From NCBI GenBank assembly GCA_934675795.1, contig CAKURW010000004.1, positions 1-57,315 on the forward strand: a stretch of DNA of 57,315 bases, written 5' to 3'. The notes beneath the pieces are model-generated. The model did not search any database. It was not told the origin of the DNA and worked only from the letters and a program-made list of their open reading frames with translations. Shown here in pieces: positions 33,315 through 42,100 of this stretch. Both the position numbers and the translations under genes were made by a program. The DNA comes from an uncultured Collinsella sp. Its GTDB lineage: Bacteria > Actinomycetota > Coriobacteriia > Coriobacteriales > Coriobacteriaceae. Numbering within the stretch: the first letter of the stretch is position 1; each line of letters opens with the position of its first letter.

Positions 33315-34403
33315 ATGCGCACGATTGGAATGAGCGACTACACCGTTGGCGAGGATTGCTTTGACGAGCTGCCCGGCGCGCTGGCCGAGTACGGCGCGAA
33401 GAAGGTCGCGATCATCGGTGGTAAGCGGGCACTGGCCGCAGCACTTCCCGGTATCGAAGCTGCGCTGGCGGGTACCGACGTCGAAATTCTGGAGACGCGC
33501 GTCTACGGCACCAACAGTACGCGCGCAAATATCGCCAAGGTCGTAAACTCCCCTGCCTGCCAGGAAGCTGACGTGCTTATCGCCTGCGGCGGCGGCAAGG
33601 CGCTCGATACCGTGAAGACCGCAGCTATCGAGCTCAAGAAGATCGTCTTTACGGTCCCGACGATCTGTTCCAACTGCTCCGCCGCGACCGCCATTGCCGT
33701 CGTGTACAACGACGACGGCTCGCTCGAGGGCTATTCGTACCCCAACCGACCGGCGCACATCTTCATCAACCCCAAGATCATCGCCGAGGCACCGGCGGAG
33801 TACTTCTGGGCCGGCGTAGGCGATGCCCTGTCTAAGCAGCCCGAGGTCGAGTACGCCACGAGCGCCGGCAATTTGGAGCACACGGCAGGCCTTGGCTTGG
33901 CACTCGCCCACACCTGTTCCGAGCCGCTGTTTACCTATGGCGTCCAGGGTCTTGAGGACGTGCGCCAGGACCTGTCGAGCGAGGCTGTCAAGCAGATCGC
34001 GCTCGACATCGTGGTCAACACGGGCTATGTCTCGAACCTGACCAACCAGAACGATTACTACTACAACTCGAGCGTGGCACACGCGTTCTACAACGCCACC
34101 TGCAGCATTCCGCGTGAGGGCACCTACCTGCACGGCGAGATCGTGAGCCTGGGCGTGCTCGTGTTGTTCGCCTACACGGGCGACACCGAGAACCTTAAGC
34201 GCTACGCTGCCTTTAACAAGCAGATGGGGCTGCCCGTGACGCTTGAGCAGGTCGGGCTTTCCGAGTCCGATATCCCGGCCCTGTGCGAGTACGCGCACGC
34301 CACCAACGAGTGGAAGCAGGGCAACCCGGAGCCCTTCACCGACGAGAAGTTCGCCGCCGCCATCAAGGCCGCCAACGCCTACGGCCACACGTTGCTGGCC
34401 TAA
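33315..34403 (+). CDS. glycerol dehydrogenase-like iron-containing alcohol dehydrogenase
   Basis: A 362-residue NAD-dependent oxidoreductase of the GldA/HcxA group. The dinucleotide-binding motif is CGGGKALDT (about 91-99). Metal ligands match the family: Asp in GVGDALSK, His in SSVAHAFYN, and His in YLHGEIV. The substrate may be glycerol or a 2-hydroxy/oxo acid; the sequence alone does not decide. GAAGG precedes the ATG. It is divergent from ileS, monocistronic, and followed by a strong terminator. Confidence 0.85.
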   Translation: MRTIGMSDYTVGEDCFDELPGALAEYGAKKVAIIGGKRALAAALPGIEAALAGTDVEILETRVYGTNSTRANIAKVVNSPACQEADVLIACGGGKALDTVKTAAIELKKIVFTVPTICSNCSAATAIAVVYNDDGSLEGYSYPNRPAHIFINPKIIAEAPAEYFWAGVGDALSKQPEVEYATSAGNLEHTAGLGLALAHTCSEPLFTYGVQGLEDVRQDLSSEAVKQIALDIVVNTGYVSNLTNQNDYYYNSSVAHAFYNATCSIPREGTYLHGEIVSLGVLVLFAYTGDTENLKRYAAFNKQMGLPVTLEQVGLSESDIPALCEYAHATNEWKQGNPEPFTDEKFAAAIKAANAYGHTLLA

Positions 34404-34409
34404 CCTGCC

Positions 34410-34452
34410 AAAACCACCACAAAGGGGACAGGCACCTTTGTGGTGGTTTTTT
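34410..34452. terminator. bidirectional terminator carrying GGGGACAGGCACC
   Basis: Perfect 16-bp arms (34410-34425 with 34435-34450, AAAACCACCACAAAGG) enclose GGACAGGCA and end in six T on the plus strand. It lies between the convergent dehydrogenase and DUF523 genes. The stem plus loop is a near-identical inverted copy of the hairpin at 26614-26654. Confidence 0.9.
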
Positions 34453-34906
34453 ATTGCCGTAACATGCTCGGTTCGAATTCGCTTGCTGGGATCACGCGGT
34501 AGCCGTGGTGGAGCAGAAGGTCAACAAAGACACCGTTGCCAGGAGTAAGGGTTCCGCTGAACGTTCCGTCGTAGATGCGGCCCACGCCACACGAAGGACT
34601 GCGGTCCTGAAGGACGCACGCGACGATCTCGGAAGGTCCACCCGCCTGCTCGCACATATCGAGCGCGCGCTCGGCACCCTGGCGAAACTCGCGATCGACT
34701 GAGGTACCCTCGCAGGTACGGACCTCGCCGTTCACAATCTCGGACGGCTTGCGCGGCGTGGGCAGGCCCCCAAAGACCTCAGGGCACACCAAGAGTACCT
34801 CGGTCCCTGTGCGTTCACACGCTTCGACCAGCTCGCGATGGTAGTTATCGAGCCCGTTATACTTGCAGCTCTCGCCCATCAAGCAGGCACTTACCACGAT
34901 CTTCAT
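34451..34906 (-). CDS. DUF523 (TudS-like) iron-sulfur protein
   Basis: A 151-residue DUF523 protein. The family pattern SACLMGESCKYNG at the N-terminus, VCPEVFGGLPTPR in the middle, and DRSPSCG toward the C-terminus supplies the cysteines thought to hold a [4Fe-4S] cluster. The family includes TudS thiouracil desulfidase. A role in desulfurating thiolated nucleobases is plausible but not shown. The start at 34906 is chosen because it gives MKIVVSACLMG. Its stop codon is at the edge of the repeat-type terminator. Confidence 0.82.
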   Translation of the reverse strand: MKIVVSACLMGESCKYNGLDNYHRELVEACERTGTEVLLVCPEVFGGLPTPRKPSEIVNGEVRTCEGTSVDREFRQGAERALDMCEQAGGPSEIVACVLQDRSPSCGVGRIYDGTFSGTLTPGNGVFVDLLLHHGYRVIPASEFEPSMLRQ

Positions 34907-34925
34907 GCATATCCCTCCCAAGCAA

Positions 34926-34962
34926 AACGCCCCATTTGAGATAGAAGCTCAAATGGGGCGTT
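34926..34962 (-). terminator. hairpin terminator after ftsH
   Basis: Perfect 15-bp arms (34926-34940 with 34948-34962, AACGCCCCATTTGAG) with a seven-base loop lie 20 bases past the ftsH stop. On the minus strand the stem ends in TTTTGCTT, a weak U-tract. Confidence 0.78.
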
Positions 34963-34981
34963 CGATGCTGTGTAACCAGCC

Positions 34982-36874
34982 TTACTGCTGCTTCGGCATC
35001 AGCGGATTCTCACGCGTGAGGAGATTCATGAACTCCTCGCCCGTGATCGTCTCCTTCTTGTACAGATAACGAGCAAGCTCATGGAGCTTGAACTTGTTCT
35101 CCTTGAGGATCTGCAGGGCGCGATCATGCGCGTCCTCGATCAGCTTGGCGACAATCGCGTCCACACGCTCGGCCGTGCCGGGGGCGCAGGTGAGCGACGT
35201 GTCCTGATTGAGATACGCGTTCTGCACGGTACCGAGCGCCATCATGCCAAACTCGTCGGACATACCAAAGCGCGTCACCATGTTGCGGGCGAGCTTGGTG
35301 GCCTGCTCGATATCGTTAGCGGCACCGGTCGTCATCTCGCCAAAGATGAGCTCCTCGGCCGCACGGCCACCGCAATAGACGGCGAGCTTGTCCAAGACCT
35401 CCTGGCGCGTCGTCAGGAAGCGCTCGTCCTCCTCGACCTGCATGGTGTAGCCCAGAGCGCCACTCGTGCGCGGCACAATGGTGATCTTGGTGACCGGTGC
35501 GGAACCCTTCTGGCGGGCGGCAACGATGGCATGGCCGATCTCGTGGTAGGACACAACCTGCTTCTCGTGGTCGGACAGCACCGTGGACTTACGCTGCTGG
35601 CCGGCAATGACGACCTCCACCGACTCCTCGAAGTCGTCCTGGGTTGCACGCTTGCGACCCTCGCGAACGGCGCGCAGGGCGCCCTCGTTGATGATATTGG
35701 CCAGGTCGGCGCCCGAGGCACCGGGCGTGGCGCGGGCAATCGCGGTCAGATCGATCGGCGGCTGGGTCTTCACGCTCTTGGCGTGGAGCTCGAGGATGTT
35801 CTTACGACCGGTCAGATCGGGCAGCTCAACGGGGATGCGGCGGTCGAAGCGGCCGGGGCGCAGCAGGGCCGGATCAAGGCTGTCGGGACGGTTGGTCGCA
35901 GCGAGGACGACGATGCCCTTGTGGTTATCGAAGCCGTCCATCTCGGTCAGCAGCTGGTTGAGCGTCTGCTCGCGCTCGTCGTTGCCGCTAAAGCCGCCGC
36001 CGTCACGCTTTTTGCCGATGGTATCGATCTCGTCAATAAAGACGATGCACGGGGCCTTTTCCTTGGCCTGCTTAAACAGATCGCGAACCTTAGCGGCGCC
36101 ACGGCCGACGAACATCTCAACAAACTCAGAACCAGAAATACTAAAGAACGGAACGCCCGCCTCACCGGCAACGGCCTTGGCGAGCAGGGTTTTACCGGTA
36201 CCCGGAGGGCCGACAAGGAGGGCACCGCGCGGCAGCTTGGCGCCAATTTCCTCGTAGCGCTGCGGCTTCTCCAGAAAGTCGACGACCTCCTTAAGGGATT
36301 CCTTGGCCTCTTCCTGGCCTGCAACATCCTTAAAGGTCACGCCCACATCTTTGGAGGCGATAACGCGAGCGCCGGACTTACCCAGTCCGCCGCCGCCAAA
36401 GCCACCACCGCCAAAGTTCATCGACGGACCGTCATCGCCCATGGCCTTCTTCATACGGCGGTTGAGCCACCAGCCAATCAGGAAGAAAATCGCCATGGGA
36501 AGAATGAGGGTGAGCAGGTAGTAGGTCATCAGACCCGAGTTCTTATCGGGAACGACCGACTCAAGCGAGGCGCCAGATTCAAGCACGCGATCGGTAAAGC
36601 CCGCATCATTCGGCACACCGGTCGTCTTGTAGGCGATGTTCTCGTCCTCGCCCTTCTTGGTGTAATAAATCGTGTAATCGTCCGTGTTGTACTCAACCTT
36701 GTCAACGCTCTTCTTATCGAGCGCTTTGACAAACGTCGAGTAATCGGTCTTCGTAATCTGCTGCGTGTGACCGATGTTGGGGAACAGAACGGTCGAGAGC
36801 ACGAGGTAGACGACGAAGGCGATGAGCACGTAGAGGATCATATTCCGTCTACGCTTGTTGTCATCCATCTCCAT
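34982..36874 (-). CDS. ftsH: ATP-dependent zinc metalloprotease FtsH
   Basis: Membrane AAA+ protease of about 630 residues, degrading membrane and regulatory proteins. Two transmembrane helices flank an extracytoplasmic segment (about 12-32 and 115-135). A Gly-rich linker ([12 protein letters not shown]) precedes the AAA module with Walker A GPPGTGKT and Walker B IVFIDEID, plus the [22 protein letters not shown]. The zinc site is HEIGH. The start is placed at 36874 because GGAG lies nine bases upstream; an ATG 15 bases earlier is also possible. Confidence 0.94.
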   Translation of the reverse strand: MEMDDNKRRRNMILYVLIAFVVYLVLSTVLFPNIGHTQQITKTDYSTFVKALDKKSVDKVEYNTDDYTIYYTKKGEDENIAYKTTGVPNDAGFTDRVLESGASLESVVPDKNSGLMTYYLLTLILPMAIFFLIGWWLNRRMKKAMGDDGPSMNFGGGGFGGGGLGKSGARVIASKDVGVTFKDVAGQEEAKESLKEVVDFLEKPQRYEEIGAKLPRGALLVGPPGTGKTLLAKAVAGEAGVPFFSISGSEFVEMFVGRGAAKVRDLFKQAKEKAPCIVFIDEIDTIGKKRDGGGFSGNDEREQTLNQLLTEMDGFDNHKGIVVLAATNRPDSLDPALLRPGRFDRRIPVELPDLTGRKNILELHAKSVKTQPPIDLTAIARATPGASGADLANIINEGALRAVREGRKRATQDDFEESVEVVIAGQQRKSTVLSDHEKQVVSYHEIGHAIVAARQKGSAPVTKITIVPRTSGALGYTMQVEEDERFLTTRQEVLDKLAVYCGGRAAEELIFGEMTTGAANDIEQATKLARNMVTRFGMSDEFGMMALGTVQNAYLNQDTSLTCAPGTAERVDAIVAKLIEDAHDRALQILKENKFKLHELARYLYKKETITGEEFMNLLTRENPLMPKQQ

Positions 36875-36966
36875 CTGCTTGAACTCCATCTACTGGGGTT
36901 GATAATGGTTTCTAGAATACCCAACCCGAGCGACGATAAACCGACGCCGGGCACGAAAGGACAGAG

Positions 36967-37214
36967 ATGGCATCACTGTAAGTCGGCAAGGTTCAAATCT
37001 ATACAGGCGACGGCAAGGGCAAGACGACGGCTGCTTCGTGACGCGCGAGGATGTCGAAGCGCTGATCGCGATAAAGCCCGCCACCACGGAGCTCGTGCTC
37101 ACCGGCCGGGGCTTGCTGCCCCTCGCGAACCTCGCCGACCTTGTCACCGAAATGCGCCCCATCAAACACTACTTCGACGAAGGACTCCTAGCCCGCCAAG
37201 GCATCGAATACTAG
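36967..37214 (+). pseudogene. cob(I)alamin adenosyltransferase (BtuR/CobO) remnant
   Basis: A decayed gene on the plus strand. ATG at 36967 has AAAGGA upstream and reads MASL, stop, VGKVQIYTGDGKGKTTAAS, stop; the second part is the P-loop start of BtuR/CobO. After a frame change the sequence reads TREDVEALIAIKPATTELVL, then TGRGLLPLANLADLVTEM, RPIKHYFDEGLLARQGIEY and a stop, which is the usual C-terminus. About 100 central residues are missing. A premature stop, a frame break and the deletion rule out function. Confidence 0.88.
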
Positions 37215-37240
37215 CCATTGGGGACGTCCCGAATGGCTAG
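37211..37240. terminator. hairpin between the adenosyltransferase remnant and the MATE gene
   Basis: Arms CTAGCCATT (37211-37219) and AATGGCTAG (37232-37240) enclose GGGGACGTCCCG, itself self-complementary. Both the remnant's TAG and the MATE gene's TAG lie in the arms. There is no T-run, so terminator activity is uncertain. Confidence 0.5.
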
Positions 37241-38586
37241 GCGGTGGCGCGGCCGAGCCAGTTTCCGCTGTGATGGTAGACGATGAACATGGTTGCGGTG
37301 ATTACCCAGGTTACGGGGTAGACAAGCAGCAGGTGCTCAAGCGACGGATCGAACGGCATAATCGCAAACACCCAGATCACCCTGAGCACGACGGTGCCAA
37401 AAATCGTGAGCAGCATGGGCTGCAAGCTCACGCCGGCACCACGAATGGAGCCCGACGCGTTCTCGATAATCGAGAAAATCGCGTAGAACGGCGCAATGAA
37501 ATGAAGAATCGTCGTGGTATACGCCGAAATCGAAGCATCGTCGACAAACAGACGCGACAACGGACCCGAGAATACCAGCAGCACGGCAGACAGGCCGCCA
37601 ATGAGCATAAAGGACAGCACGAGCGACGTATGGTAACCCTTGCGCATGCGCTCGTAGTTGCGCGCGCCAAAGTTCTGTGCCGAGAACGTGGTGATCGACA
37701 CACCAAGCGCCTCGGTAACCATCCAGACAATGCCATCCAGGCGGCCCGAAAGACCCCACGCCGTGGTGACATCGGCACCAAACGAGTTGACCGACACCTG
37801 AATCAAAACGTTGGAAATCGAATACGCAGCAGACTGAAAGCCAAGCGGCAGACCGCATGAGATCATGCTCTTACAAATGCCCGGATCAATGCCGAGTTTG
37901 GACAGTGAAAGCCGCCACGCACCCGGTGCGTGCATCATACGAATCACGATCATCGTGGCGTTGGAGCAAATGGTCAGCGCCACCGCGATGCCGCAGCCAA
38001 GAGCCTCCATATGAAGCACGGCAACGAAGATAACATCCAGCACCGCATTAACAAGGCAGCCGGAAGCGATGATCACAGCAGGCCCGCGCGTGTCGCCCAC
38101 GGCGCGCAGCAGTGCCGTCCCCATATTGAGCAGCAGCGCCGCAACCATGGCGGCAAAATAGCAACGAGCATAGGCCACGCCCTCGGCCAATAGTTCATGC
38201 GGCGTGTTCATAAGCACCAGCATGGGCTCAACGAACACTATGCCAAGAATCGAGAAAACGATACCGCCCACCAGCGCGAGCGTCATGGCCGTATGGACCG
38301 AACGGCTCAGGCGGTCATCATCGTGCTGGCCAAAATACTGACCGGTAATGACCGCGCAGCCGGCGCCGACGCCAACGCAAAAGCCAATGCAGAGCTCGGT
38401 GAGCACCATCGTAGCTTGAATGCCACCTAGCGCGAGCTTGCCGCCAAACTGACCGACGATATAGGTACCGATAAGCGTGTAGGCCTGCTGAAAAAACGAA
38501 CTAAAAAAGATGGGAACGCACAGCGAAAGCAGCTGCTGCCAAATAACACCCTGCGTTACATCGATAGCCGTAGATTTCTTAGCCAC
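37237..38586 (-). CDS. MATE family efflux transporter
   Basis: A 449-residue multidrug and toxin extrusion protein with about 12 hydrophobic helices. Conserved blocks include LSLCVPIFFSSFFQQAYTLI near the N-terminus, GTALLRAVGDTRGP in the first half, and its counterpart ASGSIRGAGVSLQPM in the second. The start is GTG at 38586, with GGAGG upstream. The exported compound cannot be inferred. No regulator is adjacent. Confidence 0.9.
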   Translation of the reverse strand: MAKKSTAIDVTQGVIWQQLLSLCVPIFFSSFFQQAYTLIGTYIVGQFGGKLALGGIQATMVLTELCIGFCVGVGAGCAVITGQYFGQHDDDRLSRSVHTAMTLALVGGIVFSILGIVFVEPMLVLMNTPHELLAEGVAYARCYFAAMVAALLLNMGTALLRAVGDTRGPAVIIASGCLVNAVLDVIFVAVLHMEALGCGIAVALTICSNATMIVIRMMHAPGAWRLSLSKLGIDPGICKSMISCGLPLGFQSAAYSISNVLIQVSVNSFGADVTTAWGLSGRLDGIVWMVTEALGVSITTFSAQNFGARNYERMRKGYHTSLVLSFMLIGGLSAVLLVFSGPLSRLFVDDASISAYTTTILHFIAPFYAIFSIIENASGSIRGAGVSLQPMLLTIFGTVVLRVIWVFAIMPFDPSLEHLLLVYPVTWVITATMFIVYHHSGNWLGRATA

Positions 38587-38711
38587 ATGCCCTCCCCAAA
38601 AGCGCACGTCAACCGACAAAACAGCAAATTAAGACCAGCGCCAATACCAGCTTAGCACCGACCGGCGTCGACCGAAACACCCCGAATCAGAGCCCGGTGC
38701 GAACTATCTGC

Positions 38712-39626
38712 CTAGTGATACAGCCCCGGCTGGTAGTGGTACTCATTACTCACGTGCGGGCACAGCTGCCAAAAGGCGACGGCACTCGCCGCTGCCACGT
38801 TAAGCGAATCGACCCCGTGCGCCATCGGAATGCGCACGGCCCGGTCGCAGCCCGCGATAGTCTTGGCACCCAGGCCGGCACCCTCGGTACCCATAAAGAT
38901 TGCCAGGCGGTCAATCTCCTGCAGCACGGGATCGTCCAGCGATACGGAATCGTCCGTCAATGCCATGGCAGCACAAGAAAAACCGGCTTCGTGCAGTGCC
39001 GCCAGGCCATCGTGCGGCCACACGCGAGCCTCGCTGCCAATGCGCGTCCACGGCACCTGAAACACCGTGCCCATGCTCACGCGGGCCGAGCGACGGTACA
39101 GCGGGTCGCAGCACGTAGGGCTGACCAAAATACCGTCAACGTTCAATGCGGCCGCCGAACGGAAAATCGCGCCCACATTGGTATGGTCGACAATGCCCTC
39201 GAGCACGCACACACGCACCGGACGCTCCCCCGCCGCCTCGACGACGCCGTCGAGAAACTCATCAACCGGAATCTGCCGCGGGCGACGAAACGCCGCGAGC
39301 GCACCGCGCGTCACGTTAAAGCCCGTCAATTGCTCCATGAGCTCCATGGAGGCAACGAACACAGGAACCGGACCTGCGCCCTCGCGCACAACCAGGCGCT
39401 CAAACAGCGGCATCATCTGATCGAGCCAGCGTTCGCCCAAAAGAAAGCTCACCGGCTGGTATCCGGCACGCACCGCGCGCTCGATAACCTTGGCACTCTC
39501 AGCGATAAAGATACCCTTTTGGGGCTCCAGCACGCAGCGAAGCTCGCGCTCGGTCAGTCGCACGTAGGCGTCGAGCCGCTCATCCGTAAGCGAATCAATT
39601 CGCAGAACCTCAACGGCATCAGTCAT
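38712..39626 (-). CDS. SpoU/TrmH-family RNA 2'-O-methyltransferase
   Basis: A 304-residue SPOUT methyltransferase with an N-terminal substrate-binding domain. The knot motifs are DHTNVGAIFRSAAAL (motif 1), FMGTEGAGL (motif 2), and IPMAHGVDSLNVAAASAVAF (motif 3). The target may be 23S rRNA G2251-like or a tRNA; the family name alone does not decide. The start is uncertain because no strong ribosome site is visible, and 39659 is an upstream alternative. Confidence 0.87.
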   Translation of the reverse strand: MTDAVEVLRIDSLTDERLDAYVRLTERELRCVLEPQKGIFIAESAKVIERAVRAGYQPVSFLLGERWLDQMMPLFERLVVREGAGPVPVFVASMELMEQLTGFNVTRGALAAFRRPRQIPVDEFLDGVVEAAGERPVRVCVLEGIVDHTNVGAIFRSAAALNVDGILVSPTCCDPLYRRSARVSMGTVFQVPWTRIGSEARVWPHDGLAALHEAGFSCAAMALTDDSVSLDDPVLQEIDRLAIFMGTEGAGLGAKTIAGCDRAVRIPMAHGVDSLNVAAASAVAFWQLCPHVSNEYHYQPGLYH

Positions 39627-39735
39627 AGCAGCCAGCCCGCACCCTTCTTTACAGCACATCTATACCAAACGAGGCGACGCTAAGCGCCGCCCCATACATT
39701 CAATCAACCCGATGATACCGTTCACGCCAGACGAT

Positions 39736-40254
39736 TTACGCCTCAACGCGATGATACGTCACGAACTCATAATCGACGCCCTCGTCACCCTCACCGGCGG
39801 CAATCGTCGCGACCTCGCTACGCTGCGCAATCTCCCACGCGGGATCGGCGTCCAAGTCGGGAAAGTACGTGTCCACGGGATGGACGCAGTGGTTATGAGT
39901 GACCTCGGCCTCCACGCAGTACGGCAAAAACTGCCGATAGACATCGCCGCCACCGATCACCCAGGCAACGGGCTCATCGGCAACCGCAGCGAGCGCTTCG
40001 TCAACGCTATGCACCACGTCGACGCCCTCGCGGGTAAAGCCTATATCGCGCGTAAGCACGATATTGCGGCGGTTCTTGAGCGGACGCCCGCCGGGAAAAC
40101 TCAGCAGCGTCTTGCGTCCCATGATAACCGGGCAGCCCTTGGTGCAGGCCACAAAATGGCGCATATCGGCGCGATTGGACACCACCATATCGCCCTCGCA
40201 GCCAATACCCCAGTCGTCACACACGGCGACGATGGCAGAAAGCTTACACGTCAT
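39736..40254 (-). CDS. folA: dihydrofolate reductase
   Basis: A 172-residue enzyme reducing dihydrofolate to tetrahydrofolate with NADPH. Conserved parts are LSAIVAVCDDWGIG, the substrate-binding acid in SNRADMRHF (Asp30), VIMGRKTLLSFPGGRPL, and VIGGGDVYRQFLP. The start is ATG 40254 with AGGTGA upstream; a GTG at 40263 directly after the thyA stop is less likely. It follows thyA, and the two form the thymidylate/folate cycle. Confidence 0.93.
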   Translation of the reverse strand: MTCKLSAIVAVCDDWGIGCEGDMVVSNRADMRHFVACTKGCPVIMGRKTLLSFPGGRPLKNRRNIVLTRDIGFTREGVDVVHSVDEALAAVADEPVAWVIGGGDVYRQFLPYCVEAEVTHNHCVHPVDTYFPDLDADPAWEIAQRSEVATIAAGEGDEGVDYEFVTYHRVEA

Positions 40255-40263
40255 GCGCGTCAC

Positions 40264-41112
40264 CTACACCGCAATGGGGATGTTCTTGACCTGAGGGCCG
40301 TGCTCATAGCCCTCGACGATCAGGTCATCGGTCGTAAACGCATAGAAGTCATACACATCGGGGTTGAGCGTTACCTTGGGTGCCGCAAACTGCGGACGCT
40401 CGATAAGCTCGCGGACGATATCGACATGACGATCATAGATATGGGCGTCGGCGATCACGTGCAGCAGCTCACCGGGAATCATATCGACCGACTGCGCGAC
40501 CATCATCAGCAAAATGGCGTACTGGCACACGTTCCAGTTGTTCGCGGCCAAAATGTCCTGGCTGCGCTGGTTGAGAATCATGTTGAGCGTCGGCTTGTCG
40601 TCCTGAGGACGCTGCGTCACGTTATAGGTCACGCTATAGGCGCATGGATAAAGGTGCATCTCGGACAGATCGCTAAACACGTACGTATTGGTCATAATGC
40701 GGCGACTATACGGCGTGTGCTTAAGGTCGTACAGTACACGGTCCATCTGGTCGAAGTCGCCCTCGGCGTAATGGCTCTTCTGACCAATCTGATAGCCGTA
40801 GGCTTTACCGATGGAACCGGTCTCATCGGCCCACTCATCCCAGATATGGCTGTTGAGGTCATGCACGTTATTGGACTTCTTTTGATAGATCCACAGAATC
40901 TCGTCCATGGCAGACTTAAGCGCCGTACGACGCAGGGTGAGCGCGGGGAACTCCTCGCGCAGATCATAGCGCGCCGTGACACCAAAGTTTTTAATGGTAT
41001 AGGCAGGGGTGCCGTCCTCCCACACCGGGCGGACCTTTTGGCCCTCGGTGGTGGTGCCATGGTCCAAGATATCGCGGCACATGGTTACAAACTGTTGATC
41101 AGCTTTGCTCAT
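40264..41112 (-). CDS. thyA: thymidylate synthase
   Basis: A 282-residue folate-dependent enzyme making dTMP from dUMP. The active Cys157 is in HLYPCAYSVTYNV. The dUMP-binding block reads NQRSQDILAANNWNVCQYA, as in the Bacillus ThyA-like subgroup rather than the E. coli subgroup. The end includes IYDRHVDIVRELIER. The start at 41112 is preceded by AGGAGG; a very long upstream extension overlaps the divergent gene antisense and is rejected. It is co-transcribed with folA. Confidence 0.94.
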   Translation of the reverse strand: MSKADQQFVTMCRDILDHGTTTEGQKVRPVWEDGTPAYTIKNFGVTARYDLREEFPALTLRRTALKSAMDEILWIYQKKSNNVHDLNSHIWDEWADETGSIGKAYGYQIGQKSHYAEGDFDQMDRVLYDLKHTPYSRRIMTNTYVFSDLSEMHLYPCAYSVTYNVTQRPQDDKPTLNMILNQRSQDILAANNWNVCQYAILLMMVAQSVDMIPGELLHVIADAHIYDRHVDIVRELIERPQFAAPKVTLNPDVYDFYAFTTDDLIVEGYEHGPQVKNIPIAV

Positions 41113-41146
41113 TGACCCTCCTGTCAGTCGCCTATAAGCGAGATTT

Positions 41147-41152
41147 ATTGTA
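41147..41152 (-). promoter_or_regulatory. candidate -10 box for thyA-folA
   Basis: Minus-strand TACAAT lies about 35 bases before the thyA start. The -35 candidate (TGTGGG, 17 bases upstream) is poor. Confidence 0.45.
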
Positions 41153-41197
41153 GCCCAGGCGCGCGCGGCCCCACAGCCCAAACATAAGCCCTCATTT

Positions 41198-41266
41198 TCT
41201 GACATATGCCAGAAATTCCTTGCGCAAATCCGCACGTTCGCTATTCTATTGTTGACATATGACAGA
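41198..41266. promoter_or_regulatory. paired CATATG-centred dyads upstream of the DUF134 fusion gene
   Basis: Two near-palindromes share TGACATATGnCAGA: TCTGACATATGCCAGA (41198-41213) and TTGACATATGACAGA (41252-41266), their centres about 54 bases apart. A plausible promoter, TTGCGC (41220-41225) and TATTCT (41242-41247), lies between them. The first site would be upstream of the -35 and the second at the transcription start. They are good candidates for binding by the DUF134 domain of the gene they precede. Confidence 0.55.
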
Positions 41267-41278
41267 TTTGGAGTGTGC

Positions 41279-42043
41279 ATGGCAGGAAGACGCGAAAAAC
41301 TGCGCCGCGTCGGGATCATCCCCGAATACCGCGGCTTTACCCCCGATGGCCTGGCCAGCGGTGATGCCATCGACATGACCGTCGACGAGCTTGAGGTGCT
41401 GCGCCTGTGCGACCTGGAGGGTCTCAACCAAGAGGCGGTCGCCCAGCAGATGGGCATCGCCCGCGCAACGGTGGCGGCCATTTGCAGCCGCGCGCATCGC
41501 AAGGTGGCCGATGCGCTGGTCAACGGACGGGCGCTCGTTATCGAGGGCGGCAATATCGCATACTCCCCCATCACCACGACAACGGCCGCATGGCCAGCAA
41601 AGGAGGTCGACACCATGAGGGTGGCAACGACGTACGACAACGGCAACATCTTTATGCACTTTGGCCGCAGCGAGCAGTTCAAGATCTACGACATCCAGGA
41701 TGGCAAGGTGCTCAACGAGCAGGTCGTAGGCACCGGTGGCACCGGTCACGGCGCCTTGGCGGGCCTGCTTGCCAACGGTGGCGTTGACACGCTCATTTGC
41801 GGCGGTATCGGCGGCGGCGCTATCAACGCGCTTGCCCAAGCCGGCATCACGGTCTATGCGGGCGCCCAGGGCAGCTGCGATGCCTGCGTCGAGGCCCTCA
41901 TTGCCGGCACGCTCGCACAGAACGGCGAGGCCACCTGCGACTGCCATGGACATGATCACGAGCACATCCACGAGCATGGCGAGTCCTGCGGCTGCCACGG
42001 TCACCACGACCATGACGGGCACGAAGGCTGCGGCTGCCACTAG
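41279..42043 (+). CDS. DUF134 HTH / NifX-like domain fusion with His-Cys tail
   Basis: A 254-residue three-part protein. Residues 1-95 are a DUF134 helix-turn-helix region (MAGRREKLRRVGIIP, then LEGLNQEAVAQQMGIARATV). Residues 113-215 are a dinitrogenase iron-molybdenum cofactor/NifX-NifB type domain (MRVATTYDNGNIFMHFGRSE to GAQGSCDACVEALI). Residues 220-254 are rich in His and Cys and could bind metal. GGAG precedes the ATG. A second, stronger AAAGGAGG (41599-41606) sits eight bases before an in-frame ATG at 41615, so the NifX-like part may also be made alone. No nitrogenase genes are present. A metal or iron-sulfur sensing regulator is the best guess. Confidence 0.85.
   Translation: MAGRREKLRRVGIIPEYRGFTPDGLASGDAIDMTVDELEVLRLCDLEGLNQEAVAQQMGIARATVAAICSRAHRKVADALVNGRALVIEGGNIAYSPITTTTAAWPAKEVDTMRVATTYDNGNIFMHFGRSEQFKIYDIQDGKVLNEQVVGTGGTGHGALAGLLANGGVDTLICGGIGGGAINALAQAGITVYAGAQGSCDACVEALIAGTLAQNGEATCDCHGHDHEHIHEHGESCGCHGHHDHDGHEGCGCH
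41599..41617 (+). promoter_or_regulatory. strong internal ribosome binding site in the DUF134/NifX fusion
   Basis: AAAGGAGG (41599-41606) is followed after eight bases by ATG 41615-41617, in frame with the larger protein. The ATG coincides with the start expected for a free NifX-like domain. It is stronger than the site used for the full-length product. Confidence 0.6.
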
Positions 42044-42100
42044 CGGCAAGCACCTCGTCGAGAACGCGCTTCCACGCGTGCGACAACCAGCGAACAAACG

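Noticed and set aside
41249..41278. Upstream ATG giving ten more residues to the DUF134 fusion protein
   Set aside because: It would start within or before the second CATATG dyad, while GGAG is well placed for ATG 41279.
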